NCBI GenBank assembly: GCA_035578905.1
Contig: JAQJVL010000157.1
Coordinates: 1,488,001 to 1,552,000 of the forward strand
From: Stictocephala bisonia
Taxonomy: Eukaryota; Arthropoda; Insecta; Hemiptera; Membracidae
DNA: 64,000 nt
Direction: 5' to 3'
Shown here: piece by piece, positions 1-11,232 of the stretch
Layout of the letters: the number at the start of each line of letters is the position of its first letter
Numbering within the stretch: the first letter of the stretch is position 1
Program-made: the position numbers and the translations under genes
Notes under the pieces: generated by a model
What the model was told of the DNA's origin: nothing
What the model saw: only the letters and a program-made list of their open reading frames with translations
Database searches by the model: none

Positions 1-549
1 TGGTATAAAAAATCTCTTGCTAGGTATAGAATCTATGTATTAGTGCAAACAATATTTGTATGTGAAGAAAACAATATTTTTCAATAATATAATATTTCTA
101 TAATTTTAAGGTGATGAAAAGTTATCCTTTGAATCTTTAAATATCTTAGTTGTGAATGATGAAATTCAGTCGAAATAATTGGGAATAAAAAATGAATATA
201 TTCTCTCAACTACTTCACATAAAACGTATGGTTCCCGGTGTCCAAGGAACAATTTTGTCTCATAGAATCACCACTTAGTAATCAAAAGTCTGGGAAGCAT
301 CCAAAAGATGTTAATATTGGTGCTGGGCCCATAAATGATTTTGAAGTACCCAGAACCAAGATCGAGTATCTAGTTATTGGTGGCTGGAATTCACACAAAT
401 AAAATGAAATAATACAATAAATAATGACTTTGTTTATTATAAACAATTTTCCAAAAATTACCTATTCATACCAGTACCTTTATTATGCTTGATTACAAAT
501 TGACTTCTATTTATGTAAAGTTAAGATGTTTATGTAATGTTAAGACTAT

Positions 550-577
550 CTGAAGATGGCCTAAGAGCCGAAACCGG
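550..577 (+). other. Hammerhead-like core motif (CTGAAGA ... CGAAAC)
   Basis: CTGAAGA is followed by a GGC/GCC mini-hairpin and then GAAACCGG. The order of CUGANGA, a short stem and GAAA is that of the hammerhead ribozyme core, which is known from Penelope-like retroelement termini. Stem II would have only three pairs and a bulged U, so catalysis is uncertain. It may instead be the 3' end of an unclassified retroposon. Similar motifs occur near 5763 and 63607. Confidence 0.35.
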
Positions 578-984
578 TAATATATTTTTATAAAAATGAA
601 TAAAAGGGTACTTTATTATATTTATCATTTAATTTAGTTAAGATGTTATTTAGTGATGCTAACTATATTATTTATACTAAATATATATATACAAACATGG
701 TCTCACTAAGTGGGAGTGATGCAAGATGATGTAATTTGTTGAATATAATTTAAAAGTAAAAACTATTTCATTTCAGCATAAAAGGTGGCACTCATATTAT
801 AATACTTAAAACTTTTATAGGGTGTTCTGTATCAATTGGATGGTTTTATCACAGAATATAGACAGATACAGAAGCCCCACGCAATGCTAAATTTTGAAAC
901 GTGAAATCGCTTAACTCACCGGCCAGATCATACGCGGCGCTAGTATTAAAAACCGGCCAAGTGCGGTTGCCAAACTGTGGCTGG

Positions 985-1005
985 CTGGCCGGCTCAGCCG
1001 GCCAG
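985..1005. repeat. GC-rich perfect palindrome
   Basis: Two 10-bp arms, CTGGCCGGCT and AGCCGGCCAG, surround one central base. They sit in a GC-rich patch (about 920-1010) that also contains AACCGGCCAAGTGCG, a motif I recall as common in dispersed insect repeats. The rest of the neighbourhood is AT-rich, so this is probably part of an inserted repeat. Confidence 0.6.
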
Positions 1006-2175
1006 GAAAAAATCCCTCACTACGTATAGTCTCTGGTTTCTCAGGCTAGTAAACTGCAACAGTCCCGCTTGTATGGCATGACCAGTCCAAAAATGGTGCA
1101 TATATAGAGTTTAATTACTGTACATCTTTTTACTGTTAAATCGTAAATGGGTAATTTCCGTATTAACATATCTTTATTGGCAACTTTTATTTGTTTAAAT
1201 TGGTGCCTGCCCTAAACCGCCCAGTCTTGGTAATTACTAGAAAATAAAAATTTTAAAAATTCAGGTATTTTTTCTAAACTTTGTTTTTGTTTCTCTGTTC
1301 ACAATAGGACTTCACTGACAAGTTTTGCATTACTTGGTGAGGCCAAGATTTGGTACACACTTGAGTAAAAATAAATAAATAAAACTTATGGAAAGAGATT
1401 TTGCCCGTGTAAAGGGAATAAATAAAGTAAATATAGTAGACTTACCATCGTAAATATGTTTAGGATTATAATAATAAATACTTGCAAATTTGTAAAGAAT
1501 CGCCAAAATAAATTCTAATATAGTTAATTATTATACTTTATTATTTGATTGGCGTTGTCGAACTGAAATTCTTTACACGTAGCATTATCGACTACTTAAA
1601 CACTATGTTGTTTTAAACGTTTCTTCAGGTATTCATCAGTAGGGCGTTATTTTCGCTCAATAACTTGACCAACTGAAAATTAGATAGGAAATATAAGACA
1701 TAAATAGTCCTAATACAAAGAACAAATGTTTCCCAATTTTATCGTGGCTAGGAAGATGATTTATAAATATATTTTAAGCCAAATAACACATACTAATCAA
1801 AAATTCTCAAAAACCATTAGACTTAGGAACCATGAAACTTGGTATAAACATTCTTTATAGGCTCTAGATATATACTAAGAGAGGATTTCTCAACAGCTAA
1901 AATAAGGCAGATAATAAATATCGCAATACCAGAAAATCATTGTTGCCCTAACAATGAGAAAGCTTATGACGGTACAACTTGACATAAGAGGTCATTTTTT
2001 AACAATGTATTGTAACAATATCACGCATGTAATATGAAGAAAAATAACATAATTACACGTGTGAGGTGAAACGAGTATCAAATAACGGGGTTGTGCACAT
2101 GTGGTGCAAGTTTAAGAAAAACTTAAGTATTGAATTATTACTATAATTTTATTAAAATGGCTAAAAAAAGGTTAA

Positions 2176-2195
2176 CCCTGCAGGGGTTGTGTCAC
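2176..2195. repeat. Left terminal inverted repeat of piggyBac A
   Basis: It starts with CCC immediately after TTAA at 2172-2175 and pairs with the repeat at 5193-5212, with about five mismatches in 20. Confidence 0.85.
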
Positions 2196-2489
2196 TGTCC
2201 TTTCCACCGGGCCGTAGTATATTTCTCTATAACTATTCAGTACGTAACAGTCATGCTTCCTCCCCTCCCATACCTTCACATAGACTCGTCTGCCTCCGCG
2301 CCATGCATCCCCCCACCCCCTTGCAGCTGCCAGTTCACCGCAGTGCCTTATTTGTGAAACGCCTTTTCTTTTCCACCGTGCGCGACTTCTGACGTAAGTT
2401 CAAAACCGGTCATTTCAACCGTGTGCGACCCATGGTGTTTGTTGAAGTTTTGGTCGATCTGTGTTGTGTTTTTATATTTTTATAAAAAT

Positions 2490-4827
2490 ATGGAAAGAAA
2501 AGAAGAGGATAAACTGCTTAATCTTTTAAAAAGTGTTGAAAGAGAAGAAAGGCAAGAAGAAGAACGATCGCAAGATCCTGGAGCTGTAAGAAGACAACTC
2601 TTTTTGGACGAGCGTATAGCTCCTCCAATTGATCAGTTGGATTCCGACGATAATGAAGAAGATCATTTATCCACACTGGATGTTATAAGAGTCAGAAGAG
2701 TCTGGTGAGGAATTAGAAATCCCTTATGTTCCCCCCTTGGGCATGGAAGTTCCTGAGTATACAGGGAAAGATGGAGTAACAAAATGGAAAGTTCATTGCC
2801 CTAACATAAATGTGCGAACTCCTGCTGCCAATTTAGTGCGGCATCTACCAGGTGTAAGGCAAAATTATGAAGTTGACTCTTCTATGTCAGCCTGGAAACT
2901 GTTTTTTACGAACGAACTTTTAGATATTATTGTTTCTCACACTAACCAACGTATTCAATAACAAAGTTCGCCCCAGTTACACCCGGTAACGAGATGCTTG
3001 TGACACAAATAGAGACGAAATTGAGGCATTTATTGGGCTTCTTTACATGGCAGGTATACTCCGTGCTTCCCATTTGAATCTTTATGATTTATGGCAGACC
3101 GATGGTACTGGTGTGGAGTTTTTCCGAAACTGCATGAACTTGCGTAGATTCAAGTTTCTGATAAGAGTACTGAGATTTTATGACGCAGACACAAGGATGC
3201 AGAGAAAATTATTTGACAATCTAGCACCCATACGAGATGTGTTTGAGTCATTGGTTGATAAGTGCAAAACAATGTTTGCTGTTTCAGAATACTTGACTGT
3301 AGATGAAATGCTTGTGGGATTCAAAGGTAGGTGCAAATTTAGACAATTTATAAAAAATAAGCCAGCTAAATATGGCATTAAAATCCATGCCCTAACCTGT
3401 GCAAAATCATTTTTCACGTTGAATTTAGAAGTGTACACAGGAAAGCAACCACCAGGTCCATTTGCAGTGAATAACTCCGGTATTGCTGTTGTTTCCAGAA
3501 TTGTACAACCTATAAGTGGCACTGGAAGAAATATTACCACAGATAATTGGTACACTTCTATCCCCTTAGCAGATGTTCTCAAGAAAGATCACAACCTTAC
3601 TTTAGTTGGGACGCTACGTAAAAACAAAGTAGAAATACCGATAGCTGTCAACTCCAATCTATGAGATGACTGTCTGTGTTGATTACAAAATCTTGTACTA
3701 TAGTTATGTATATTTGAACCGGTCTGAAATTTTGAAATTTTAAATTTGTAAAATATGATCATTTCATATATGTACAGAGATGATAATGTTAATATTTTAA
3801 ATGATTTAAAGATTTCTTTACAAGAAGTTCTTCTATTTACACCAGCCATTACGCGGATTGCCCTTTTTTGCAAACGGAACACTCGTATTAATGCAGTATG
3901 GGACACAGAGCCCCAGAGAATAATTCCATATCTCAATCTTGATTCTATTAGTGCCATATAAATTAGTTTCATAATGAAAAAATTACCATAATTAGAAAAT
4001 CTATTTAGCAAAAATAATTGTGACGATAATTTTGAACAAATACTGTCTATGTGTGAGGTCCACGTAAAGTGTTGGTCAAACGTTAGGCCAAGGTATTTCG
4101 TTTCAGTTTGGAATGGAAGCTCAAATTCATTCATAATAATCAAAATGAATAACACAAGAGGTCGACCAGAACGTAGTAGCATGTTTGCCTTCAATAACGA
4201 TAAGACTCTACTATCCTATTGCCCAAAAAAAGGAAAAATTGTTTTGTTGTTATCAACTATGCATCACTCTGATGAAATAGATCCTGAATCTGGAGATAAC
4301 CTTAAGCCTTATATGTTGACTTTTTATAACTCAATGAAAGGAGGGGTGGATGTGGTTGATGAATATTGTGCTCGCTATTCCGTGAGCAGAACCAGCAATC
4401 GATGGCCACTGACTGTCTTTTTCAGCCTGCTTAATACTATAGGTCTGAATAGTTTCATTACTTATTAACACAAAAAAGGGGACTTCGAAAAACTTAGAAG
4501 AGATTATTAAAAGATTTGGCCTTTGCCCTTTGCCTCAGTTACATGGTATTACGCCAAGCTGAAGAGAGACTGCCCAGGCAATTGAAGAGGAACATTCGGC
4601 ACATGTTAGGCATCCAGGAAGAGGTTCGAGAGCCAACTGTCAATGTAGAAGGGCGTTGTGGACTCTGCAACTGGCGGAAAAATTGTAAAACAAAAACTAC
4701 ATGTAACGTCTGTCACAGCCACATCTGCAGGGAGCACACTTGTTCCCACTTCACTTGTTCACACACAAACTTCACTTGTTCCCAGTGTGCGGTGGAGGAA
4801 AATCAGGAGTCATCTAGCAGTGATTGA
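2490..4827 (+). pseudogene. piggyBac A transposase, frameshifted and interrupted
   Basis: This is a DDD transposase pseudogene in several frames. The likely start is the ATG at 2490 (MERKEEDKLLN), which opens a typical acidic, glutamate-rich N-terminus. The frame shifts near 2685 and is lost again near 2961. The block at 3047-3640 carries the first catalytic Asp (LTVDEMLVGFKGR, near 3302) and the second (TTDNWYTS, near 3544). An antisense LINE piece of about 0.48 kb then interrupts the gene. Coding resumes at about 4150 with RSSMFAF and carries the third Asp in MKGGVDVVDEY (about 4338-4370). A stop at 4466 and a further frame change precede a Cys-rich C-terminal domain (CGLCNWRKNCKTKTTC) ending at 4827. 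The family normally has about 550-600 residues, and all landmarks are present. It cannot make a full protein. Confidence 0.88.
3643..4125 (-). pseudogene. LINE reverse transcriptase C-terminal fragment, nested in piggyBac A
   Basis: The minus strand reads TKYLGLTFDQHFTWTSHI, then LRYGIILWGS, and ends in a HNYSTRF-like motif and SHRLELT. That is the order seen downstream of the catalytic domain in Jockey/CR1-type ORF2 proteins. Both 5' and 3' parts of the LINE are missing, with no visible poly(A). Its borders abut transposase codons on each side, so it entered after piggyBac A or during its decay. I could not see a clear target duplication. Confidence 0.8.
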
Positions 4828-5192
4828 TATACTATTTGGTACTTTGCTGTACGCAGTAAGTTTTCTTTATTATTTTTCATTATTCAGTTGAATTTGTTAC
4901 TACTCTATCATATTTTAGGTGTTCAATTTGTATAATAGATCCAAACTTTTTATAAAAATTGTATGTTACAATTTCCATAGTTAATACTAAAGACTAATTC
5001 AAATTGCAAAATTAACTTTGAATCTGCAAGTTAAAGTTAAAAAAATTTTAATTCTTATTAGAATCTTTTCTTTTGTTGTAAGTAAACATGTGACAGTAGT
5101 TTTAGTTCATTAAAGTCACGTTTTGTATATATTTCATGTGTTTTTATTGAACCTGGTGGAATCCACCGTGTGCGACTCATGGCATGATTTTT

Positions 5193-5212
5193 GCCACGCG
5201 ACCTCTGTAGGG
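5193..5212. repeat. Right terminal inverted repeat of piggyBac A
   Basis: It ends with GGG immediately before TTAA at 5213-5216, as the inverted partner of 2176-2195. Confidence 0.85.
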
Positions 5213-5654
5213 TTAAAGGAACATAAATCCTGTATACTGTTTCGTTTAAACTAGATGGAAAATAATTGTGGGGGCATGCCGTCTGACAGTTCCAAAAACG
5301 TGCGCCGATCACGTGTTCATCTACTTCCTGCATCCTTTTCGTCTGTAAGTGCTCAGTAAATTTCTGAATAGGATTGGTTTGATTTTGGTTGTTTTATCAT
5401 CATGTCGTCTTGTTATAACCTAGTGTTGTAATGGAGAGAAAGACTACGACAGTTTGTAGTTAGAGGAAGTGTAAAAATTCATACAAAAGAATTACTGCGG
5501 ATGTTCAGGTTCCCAAAACAACTATCACATGTGTAGGTGGAGAACTGTGGAGAGTGAAAGAAACTTTTTAAGTAATACACATCATTTAGGCCTAGATTAT
5601 GTTCCTCGAGCCATTTGTGCCCTGTGTTAATATAAATTAATCAAACGTCTTCTG
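5213..5654. other. Unassigned stretch
   Basis: This runs from the right TTAA of piggyBac A to the inverted repeat at 5655. No coding or RNA feature was recognised. Confidence 0.5.
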
Positions 5655-5771
5655 CGTCTTCAGGGCGACACACTCAGTTACTAGATCCACAGAGTATATG
5701 TAATGGACCTAGTGATGTACCATATAGCCTACTCTGTGGGTCTAGTAACTGAGTGTATCGCCCTGAAGATG
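5655..5771. repeat. Inverted repeat, about 46-bp arms, ending in CCCTGAAGATG
   Basis: The left arm (5655-5700) and right arm (5721-5771) are near-perfect inverted copies. They share AGTAACTGAGTG and CGCCCTGAAGA; the right arm has a small GCCT-type insertion. The loop is 20 nt. The outer end of each arm has the CTGAAGA core, and on the right this continues to CTCGAAACGTCGG at 5787-5799. Head-to-head terminal copies of a Penelope-like or similar retroposon would look like this. Confidence 0.75.
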
Positions 5772-5799
5772 AAACCTGCAATGCACTCGAAACGTCGGC
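5763..5799 (+). other. Hammerhead-like core motif, second copy
   Basis: CTGAAGA at 5763-5769 and CGAAACG from 5788 are separated by 18 nt. They lie at the outer edge of the inverted repeat at 5655-5771. The spacing allows a short stem II, but I cannot identify a strong one by eye. Confidence 0.3.
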
Positions 5800-6226
5800 T
5801 ACATATACATAGCGTGCATACAAAGTGAAAAATATGAAAACGCTTTCATAAATTTCATATTACGTCACATGTAAAAGTGAAATTTTGCACGTCATCATGG
5901 TTACAAAAACCAACTTTTTGACGCCATTAGTGACATTTCATCTTTTCAGGGGAACGGCCCGTGAGGAGTTGAACGAAAATCTTAAATGTAAGCCTAGGTC
6001 GAATTTGGTATCCAATGAAAGGTCCAGAGAAATTAATTGCCACAAACTTGACTTCGAGATGATTATTTTTTACAGAGTAGCGGTCATTTGAATGTCATGA
6101 CAAAAAAATTTAATCTTTTGTCTTGCGAAGTAACTAATTTGTATGGTTCTTTTTTCCATAGATAATTTGATAATTAAATATTTATTAATAAATATTTATT
6201 AATAATATTTAATTATTAATAATTTA
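5800..6226. other. Unassigned stretch with AT palindromes
   Basis: It is mostly AT-rich. At 6172-6226, TTAATAAATATTTATTAA-type palindromes lead up to the left end of piggyBac B. No gene was recognised. Confidence 0.5.
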
Positions 6227-6410
6227 TTAACCTTTAAAGCGCTAAGCTAAATTACTAGCTATTGCTCATTTACAAAAAAAAATATACATTTTTATTTTTA
6301 ATGTTAATTTTAGTTTTGTTTATATGGGTTAATAACAACAAATAAAAACCACATATTACATTTTTATCTTTATTTTTTACAAAGTTATAATAGTTTTATA
6401 AACAACATAC

Positions 6411-8218
6411 CTATTTCCAGAATAATGATTTTGTGTGAAACTTCTCGAAACACTCATCTGGGTGAAGGCTTGGGTTTGACACACAGGTTTTACAAAAATA
6501 TATTGTTTCTCGCCTTTGTCCTTTTTTTGGCACAGACAACACATCTTACTGCTTTTGGTTTTCTGTCCATAAAGTGCTCCTTTTCATCCAAGCGTTGTTC
6601 GGGAGGTCCCGTCGGCTGCTGTCCTCGCTTTCTCGCGGCCGGTTCCGCAGCTTTTTCAGCTACGAGATCTTTGATGAGGGATTGTCGGAATTCAGCGTGG
6701 TTCAGTGGTTTCTTTCCATGTTTTAGTTGAACATCCTTATACATCAAATAACTGTTTATAATGGATACTTCGAGCAGCCAAAAAAACATTTTTCTGTACC
6801 ACTTCTTGGATTTTCTTAGAAACTGGTATCTTGAAATGAAGTGGTCGCTCCGATCAACTGCCCCCATGTGCTTAGTGTAATCTAAAATCATGTTTGGTTT
6901 ATCAATGGAGGGTTGATTTGGCCATTTGCTTTCAACTGGTGTAATTTCTCGCTTGCTTCTTTTGTGTTTTGTAGTAAGCATGGTAACTACATGCTTATAT
7001 CTCCAAGAGAGTACTACCAGATTACCTTTTCTCTTAGAAAACATCTGACCACGATTCATTTTTTTTTTTGGTCTCGCTTTAGGCCTACTGGTAATCCAAC
7101 ACGATTTGTCATTACTGTTCCTGTAATGAAACATTTCATTTTTAGTAGCTCTGTTGCTAACTCCGGACTGGTATAGTACCGGTCGGTATACACGTGAAGA
7201 CCACTTATAGGACTGTTTGGATTTTTTAGTACTACAGACTCAGTCGATAGTTTTACAATCTGGGTAGTTTTCAGTAACTTGGAATTAGGAATAAGTTCTT
7301 CCTTTCCAAAATACGGCATAAAGTTATAAACATATCCATTGTCACTGTCAGATAATACAAAGACTTTAAGGCCAAACTTTGTAGGTTTGTTTTTATTATA
7401 AATACGGAACCTTACCTTGCCTTTGAAAGAAATAGTGCTCTCATCAACAGCAACGTGTGATTTCCAGGAGCAAAAAAAAGCTGGCACATTTTCTGTACAT
7501 GTTAAAGTACTGGTTGAATAAGAAATCCTTTATATTTAGATCGGTTTTGTACATCACTGTGATTGAAATGTAGATTATAAAATATATTTAGAAAATGATC
7601 CTTTCTAAAAACATCACGGTAAAAGGGAATTCTTTTTTCCCATTGAGTGGAAAAGTAGGATTCAATATTAGGCAGTGGCATAAGCCCCATATTGATTACT
7701 GTACTAATGAAAGCATTCATATCTTTAGGTGTAACATCAATCCATTTTTTTACTCTTGAGTGAGGTGACTGAGCGATATTTTTCTTTTTATTTGCAAACA
7801 AATTAGTTTCAACGCAAATATGACTAATAAGGTCGTCATTGAAAAATAATGAAAAGTAATCAATTGGACTACTTCCATCATCAAAATTAGATGGTAAAAT
7901 AGGCCCATGATTTACATTGTAAATTTGGATACCGTGTGAAGGTCCAGGATCATTATCTGTTACATCAATCCACTGATCATTTGTAAGCTGAGTGTGTTGT
8001 ACAGTTGTTGCTTGCTGTGTGTGTTGTACAGTTGTTGCTTGCTGTGGCCTAATTTCGTTATCACTACCACTTTCAATGTCACTAGCACTAATATTATGCA
8101 ATATTGCATCTTCCACTTCCTCTTGTTCTAAGTCATCAAAGTCCATAGCACTCGAGCATGTTGCATTCATTAGATTGCTAACGAATTCATCAAACTCTGG
8201 ATCATCAGGATTTGCCAT
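6411..8218 (-). pseudogene. piggyBac B transposase, nearly complete but frameshifted
   Basis: I chose the start MANPDDPEFDEF (ATG at 8218-8216); an upstream in-frame ATG at 8242 is less likely. An acidic N-terminus follows, with the DNA-binding/dimerisation region near WIDVTPKDMNAFISTVINMG. A break near 7500-7490 shifts the frame before VAVDESTISFKGK (first Asp). VYTDRYYTS carries the second Asp. A second shift lies in an 11-T run at 7059-7069 (poly-A on the coding strand). MGAVDRSDHFISRY gives the third Asp. After CVVCAKKR the frame shifts again near 6490 and resumes with YFCKTCVSNPSLHPDECF, ending with a stop at 6411. All three Asp residues and the C-terminal zinc finger survive. With only three small indels it is the least decayed piggyBac here, yet still broken. 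Confidence 0.88.
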
Positions 8219-8406
8219 CTTACAAACTAAGCTATTACACACACTTACACACTAAATAAACACACACATATACTGATAAACTATAAAAAAATATTGAAAA
8301 CAAAATATATAAAATAAGTAAAACACGAACAAGTCAAACAGTGAAGACACAATAGCGCGGGCGGCAGTGAGCGAAGCAGACGGTAGACTAAACAATTAGT
8401 CTCCAG

Positions 8407-8662
8407 GCGCTAGCCGCTGTAGGCGACCCCTCCCAACCAGGTATGTGGCAGCATTCATCAAAGCCAACGAGTCAATAACCCACAAAACCCTTGTTTTTAC
8501 GCATCAATGTATTGAATAACGTTGGCGCAACATAACGCAGTAGTTGAAATGGCAAAAAGTAGGTCAAAAATAATTTTAGGGGATAAATATGCAAATTGCG
8601 TTTTAAAGCGCTAGCCGCGGTATAGAACCTATACACGCTGCGTCTAAAGGCGCAAGCCGCTG
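8407..8662. repeat. Three 13-bp repeats in the 5' end of piggyBac B
   Basis: GCGCTAGCCGCTG (8407-8419), GCGCTAGCCGCGG (8608-8620) and GCGCAAGCCGCTG (8650-8662) lie in one orientation between the transposase start and the presumed element end. A related AGCGCTAAGC follows the other end at about 6238. Repeated subterminal motifs often bind transposase in this superfamily; that role is inferred. Confidence 0.6.
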
Positions 8663-8670
8663 GGTAAGGG

Positions 8671-11232
8671 TTAGTAATTAAATATTATTAATAAAAAAGT
8701 ATAATTTTTTAATCAGAATAGTTTACTTAAAACCGTGAAATAACGGAGAGATGATATTGATCAAATTAGTTACAATACTTTGAAATTAAAACTAACCTAC
8801 TCTGGAAAGTATAAACCTTTCGAAGTCCGGTTTGTGGTAATTAATTTGAAATTATTGAGGGAATATGCCTCAGAATACCGGTATTTAGTTAATTTTCATA
8901 GCTCTTGACAGCATTCATAAAACTATTTCTTATTGAATAATCATTTGTTAAGAAAGGGGTATCAGGTTCTTGTAGTAAATTTCGCACTTGTTATTTAAAA
9001 ATATGTTGTATAAAATTGGGTATAGATTGCATTTAATTAAACAACTTGTTAAGTTGAGAAAGACAGTTTCATTAGACTCTGTAACTTGTGTTGATTGTTA
9101 CAAGCGCAGTAATTTTTTAATTGAAACTCTTTTCCACGTTTTCCTTAAACAATGTTTATAGATATCAAATGAATCCAAAACCACCGCTTTTGGTAACCTT
9201 TAGCTTAAAAGTTTTGAAAAATGTATAAGAGTATGAAAAGAATGGTGGAATAGAGGCTGGAAAAGACAACTGAAAAGTGAGAACAAATGAGAATGAAAGA
9301 TGTAATAAAAGAGAGAGAGAGCTTATAAATTACTTTTTTATGATTTATCAATGAATTTTTTTGATAATTTTAATGTTGAAAAAATTAATGCTTATAAATT
9401 TTCTTTTGATCATTATGAGCAAATTAAACTTCACGCAAACCATGCTTAACACACTATTAGTACAAAAATAAATAGTAAAAATACTATGTGCATCGGTAGC
9501 GGTAAATTACTTGAACCATTTTCAGACGAGAGGGACTTGCAGAGGATTTATTATACATTTACATGTAATACTATTACATGACATTTGTTTTACACTTATA
9601 TTTTTTTAATAATTATAGGGATTTTTATTTTTGCTTTTGTAAATAATCAAAACTTACAGATTTTCATTTGATCGGTTCTCAAGACTTGGAAAAAAAATCA
9701 GTTTTTTAACGGTGTCACCAATATTTCTTTTTTGTCTCTTGATCTGTCCACTTTACAGTATCAACAAGCAGTAATAAGTGCCCCACTAAATTGGTCAAAT
9801 TGAATTGTTTAAAAATGTTAAAAAGGTTGTGGAAAACAGAGGGTTCAGAAAGTTAACTAAAAATAATGCGGTTATGAAAGACAGAGATTTAAGAAGTTGT
9901 AGCGATAAGATGTAGTTTTTAAAACAGTCAATATGTTTACTATGTATTTACAGTATTTATTATGTATTGTATAAATCTTTTAAGCCATATTTATTTCAAA
10001 AGTTATAGTACGTTTTTTGTTGTTTTTGGGTTTAATCAAATGTTTATTGATGTAAATAGTTCATAGTTTTATTGATAATTAATAGTATAACTTCTAATTA
10101 TATGTTTCAAGGATCCTTATAAGCCTGTGCCGTCAATACAATTTGCTTGTCTCTGTATCTGCTCAGTTATTTATAGTATCTATAAACACTGATGATCTTC
10201 AGTCAGTACAAAGTAAAAAATCAATCAATTTGGCAAATTGAAAGGTTTTACAATTTTAATAGGATTTGATAAACAGAGGGACAATAGAAATGAATAGAAA
10301 TAATGAGCTTATGGGAGGGGTGTATTGAAAAATTGTGGTGAATAAATTCTGTACAGTATATAGGTCTAAATTATATGTTTTTATTATATATTTAGGTAAT
10401 AAATTTATTTAGGTAATAATAAATATATTTAGGTATATATAAATTTACTATATATTTAGGTAGTTTTTTTATTTTTTTTTTTTTATTTAACTTCTATGAA
10501 TAAATACAGCCTAAATCTTATATTTTCGTAATTTCGTCATTAATTTCTTTAAATTAGTTTTTATTATTTTTTTTTTTTTATCAAGTTACACTTGTGCAAA
10601 TAGTTAATAATTTTATTTGTGATATTCAATAATACAACCACTAATAACTTATTAAATAAAGACTTCAACTAATACAAAACTGTTCGTTAATCTGTGTTAA
10701 CAATAACTAAGTATCAGTTATATTTTATACTTCCTTGTGGTGTAATATCACTGACAATCTCCAAGCCACCTGCAGAATAAAAATCTTGGCTTCCTCTACA
10801 TCCATCGTTATTTTATCATCCTTAAACAATTATATTTACAATAATTAATAACACTCAAGATGCACGAGGATAAAATCGAGAGACAGCCTCGACTCACAGC
10901 CAATTTCTGACACACAATCAGGATGTCTACACAAAGCAGAAATTGAAACGGATGATACCAGCTGATTGAATATGATCGTTACATATTTAAACAACTATTA
11001 AACATTTAAAAATATTGTTCAAACAAGTCATATCTAAAATACAAAAACATCTGTCAAGTGTCGAGTGCATAGGGAAATCATTGTCGGCCATGACAGTTGG
11101 ACAGCCGATCACAGCGGACAAAGCAACTAAAACTTACCCGATCTGAGAGTGAACATAGTAGTGGCCACCAGTTGGACTCTAGATCTCAGAGGACACATTT
11201 AGACAAAAACTTGCCGAGCTGGTGACAAAATT
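8671..11232. other. Unassigned AT-rich stretch
   Basis: I see no gene over about 2.5 kb. It contains (AG)n at about 9311-9321 and a degenerate run of TTTAGGTA units at 10380-10462, interspersed with poly-T. A moderately GC-rich patch at 10860-11230 (for example ACAGTTGGACAGCCGATCAC) looks like an inserted repeat that I cannot name. Confidence 0.5.
10380..10462. repeat. Degenerate TTTAGGTA-containing short repeat
   Basis: ATATTTAGGTA or TTATTTAGGTAAT recurs four times, separated by AT-rich spacers of different length. It is a local low-complexity repeat. The unit is not the insect telomere TTAGG in tandem. Confidence 0.5.

Larger units (their letters stand above)
1..2171. other. Unassigned AT-rich stretch
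   Basis: I find no gene here. The only structured items are a hammerhead-like motif near 550 and a GC-rich palindrome near 985, both listed separately. The remainder is AT-rich and has no open frame that resembles a known protein. Confidence 0.6.
2176..5212 (+). mobile_element. piggyBac element A, with TIRs and TTAA target duplication
   Basis: TTAA lies at 2172-2175 and at 5213-5216. The left end CCCTGCAGGGGTTGTGTCAC and the inverted right end CCCTACAGAGGTCGCGTGGC match at most of 20 positions. CCC ends flanked by TTAA are diagnostic of piggyBac. Subterminal motifs ACCGTGYGCGAC occur at 2375, 2418 and 5165, and may be transposase contact sites. The internal transposase gene is broken and holds an antisense LINE fragment, so the roughly 3.04 kb copy is not autonomous. 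Confidence 0.9.
6231..8670 (-). mobile_element. piggyBac element B, ends tentative
   Basis: TTAA at 6227-6230 is followed by CCTTTAAAGCGCTAAG. The opposite end reads GCCGCTGGGTAAGGG and then TTAG (8671-8674), a possible one-base decay of TTAA. Inverted, that end starts CCCTTACCCAGCG, which resembles the left end with a small gap. The transposase gene fills the interior on the minus strand. The 5' side has three subterminal copies of a GCGCTAGCCGCTG-like motif. The exact ends are less certain than for elements A, D and E. Confidence 0.6.

Noticed and set aside
2130..2392. Two short overlapping open frames
   Set aside because: They span the left terminal repeat and 5' region of piggyBac A and have no protein-like features.
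3178..3582. 134-codon minus-strand frame
   Set aside because: It is the antisense shadow of the piggyBac A transposase block.
10380..10462. TTTAGGTA repeats as possible telomere-like DNA
   Set aside because: The insect telomere unit is TTAGG in tight tandem; here the units are separated by AT-rich spacers of variable length.
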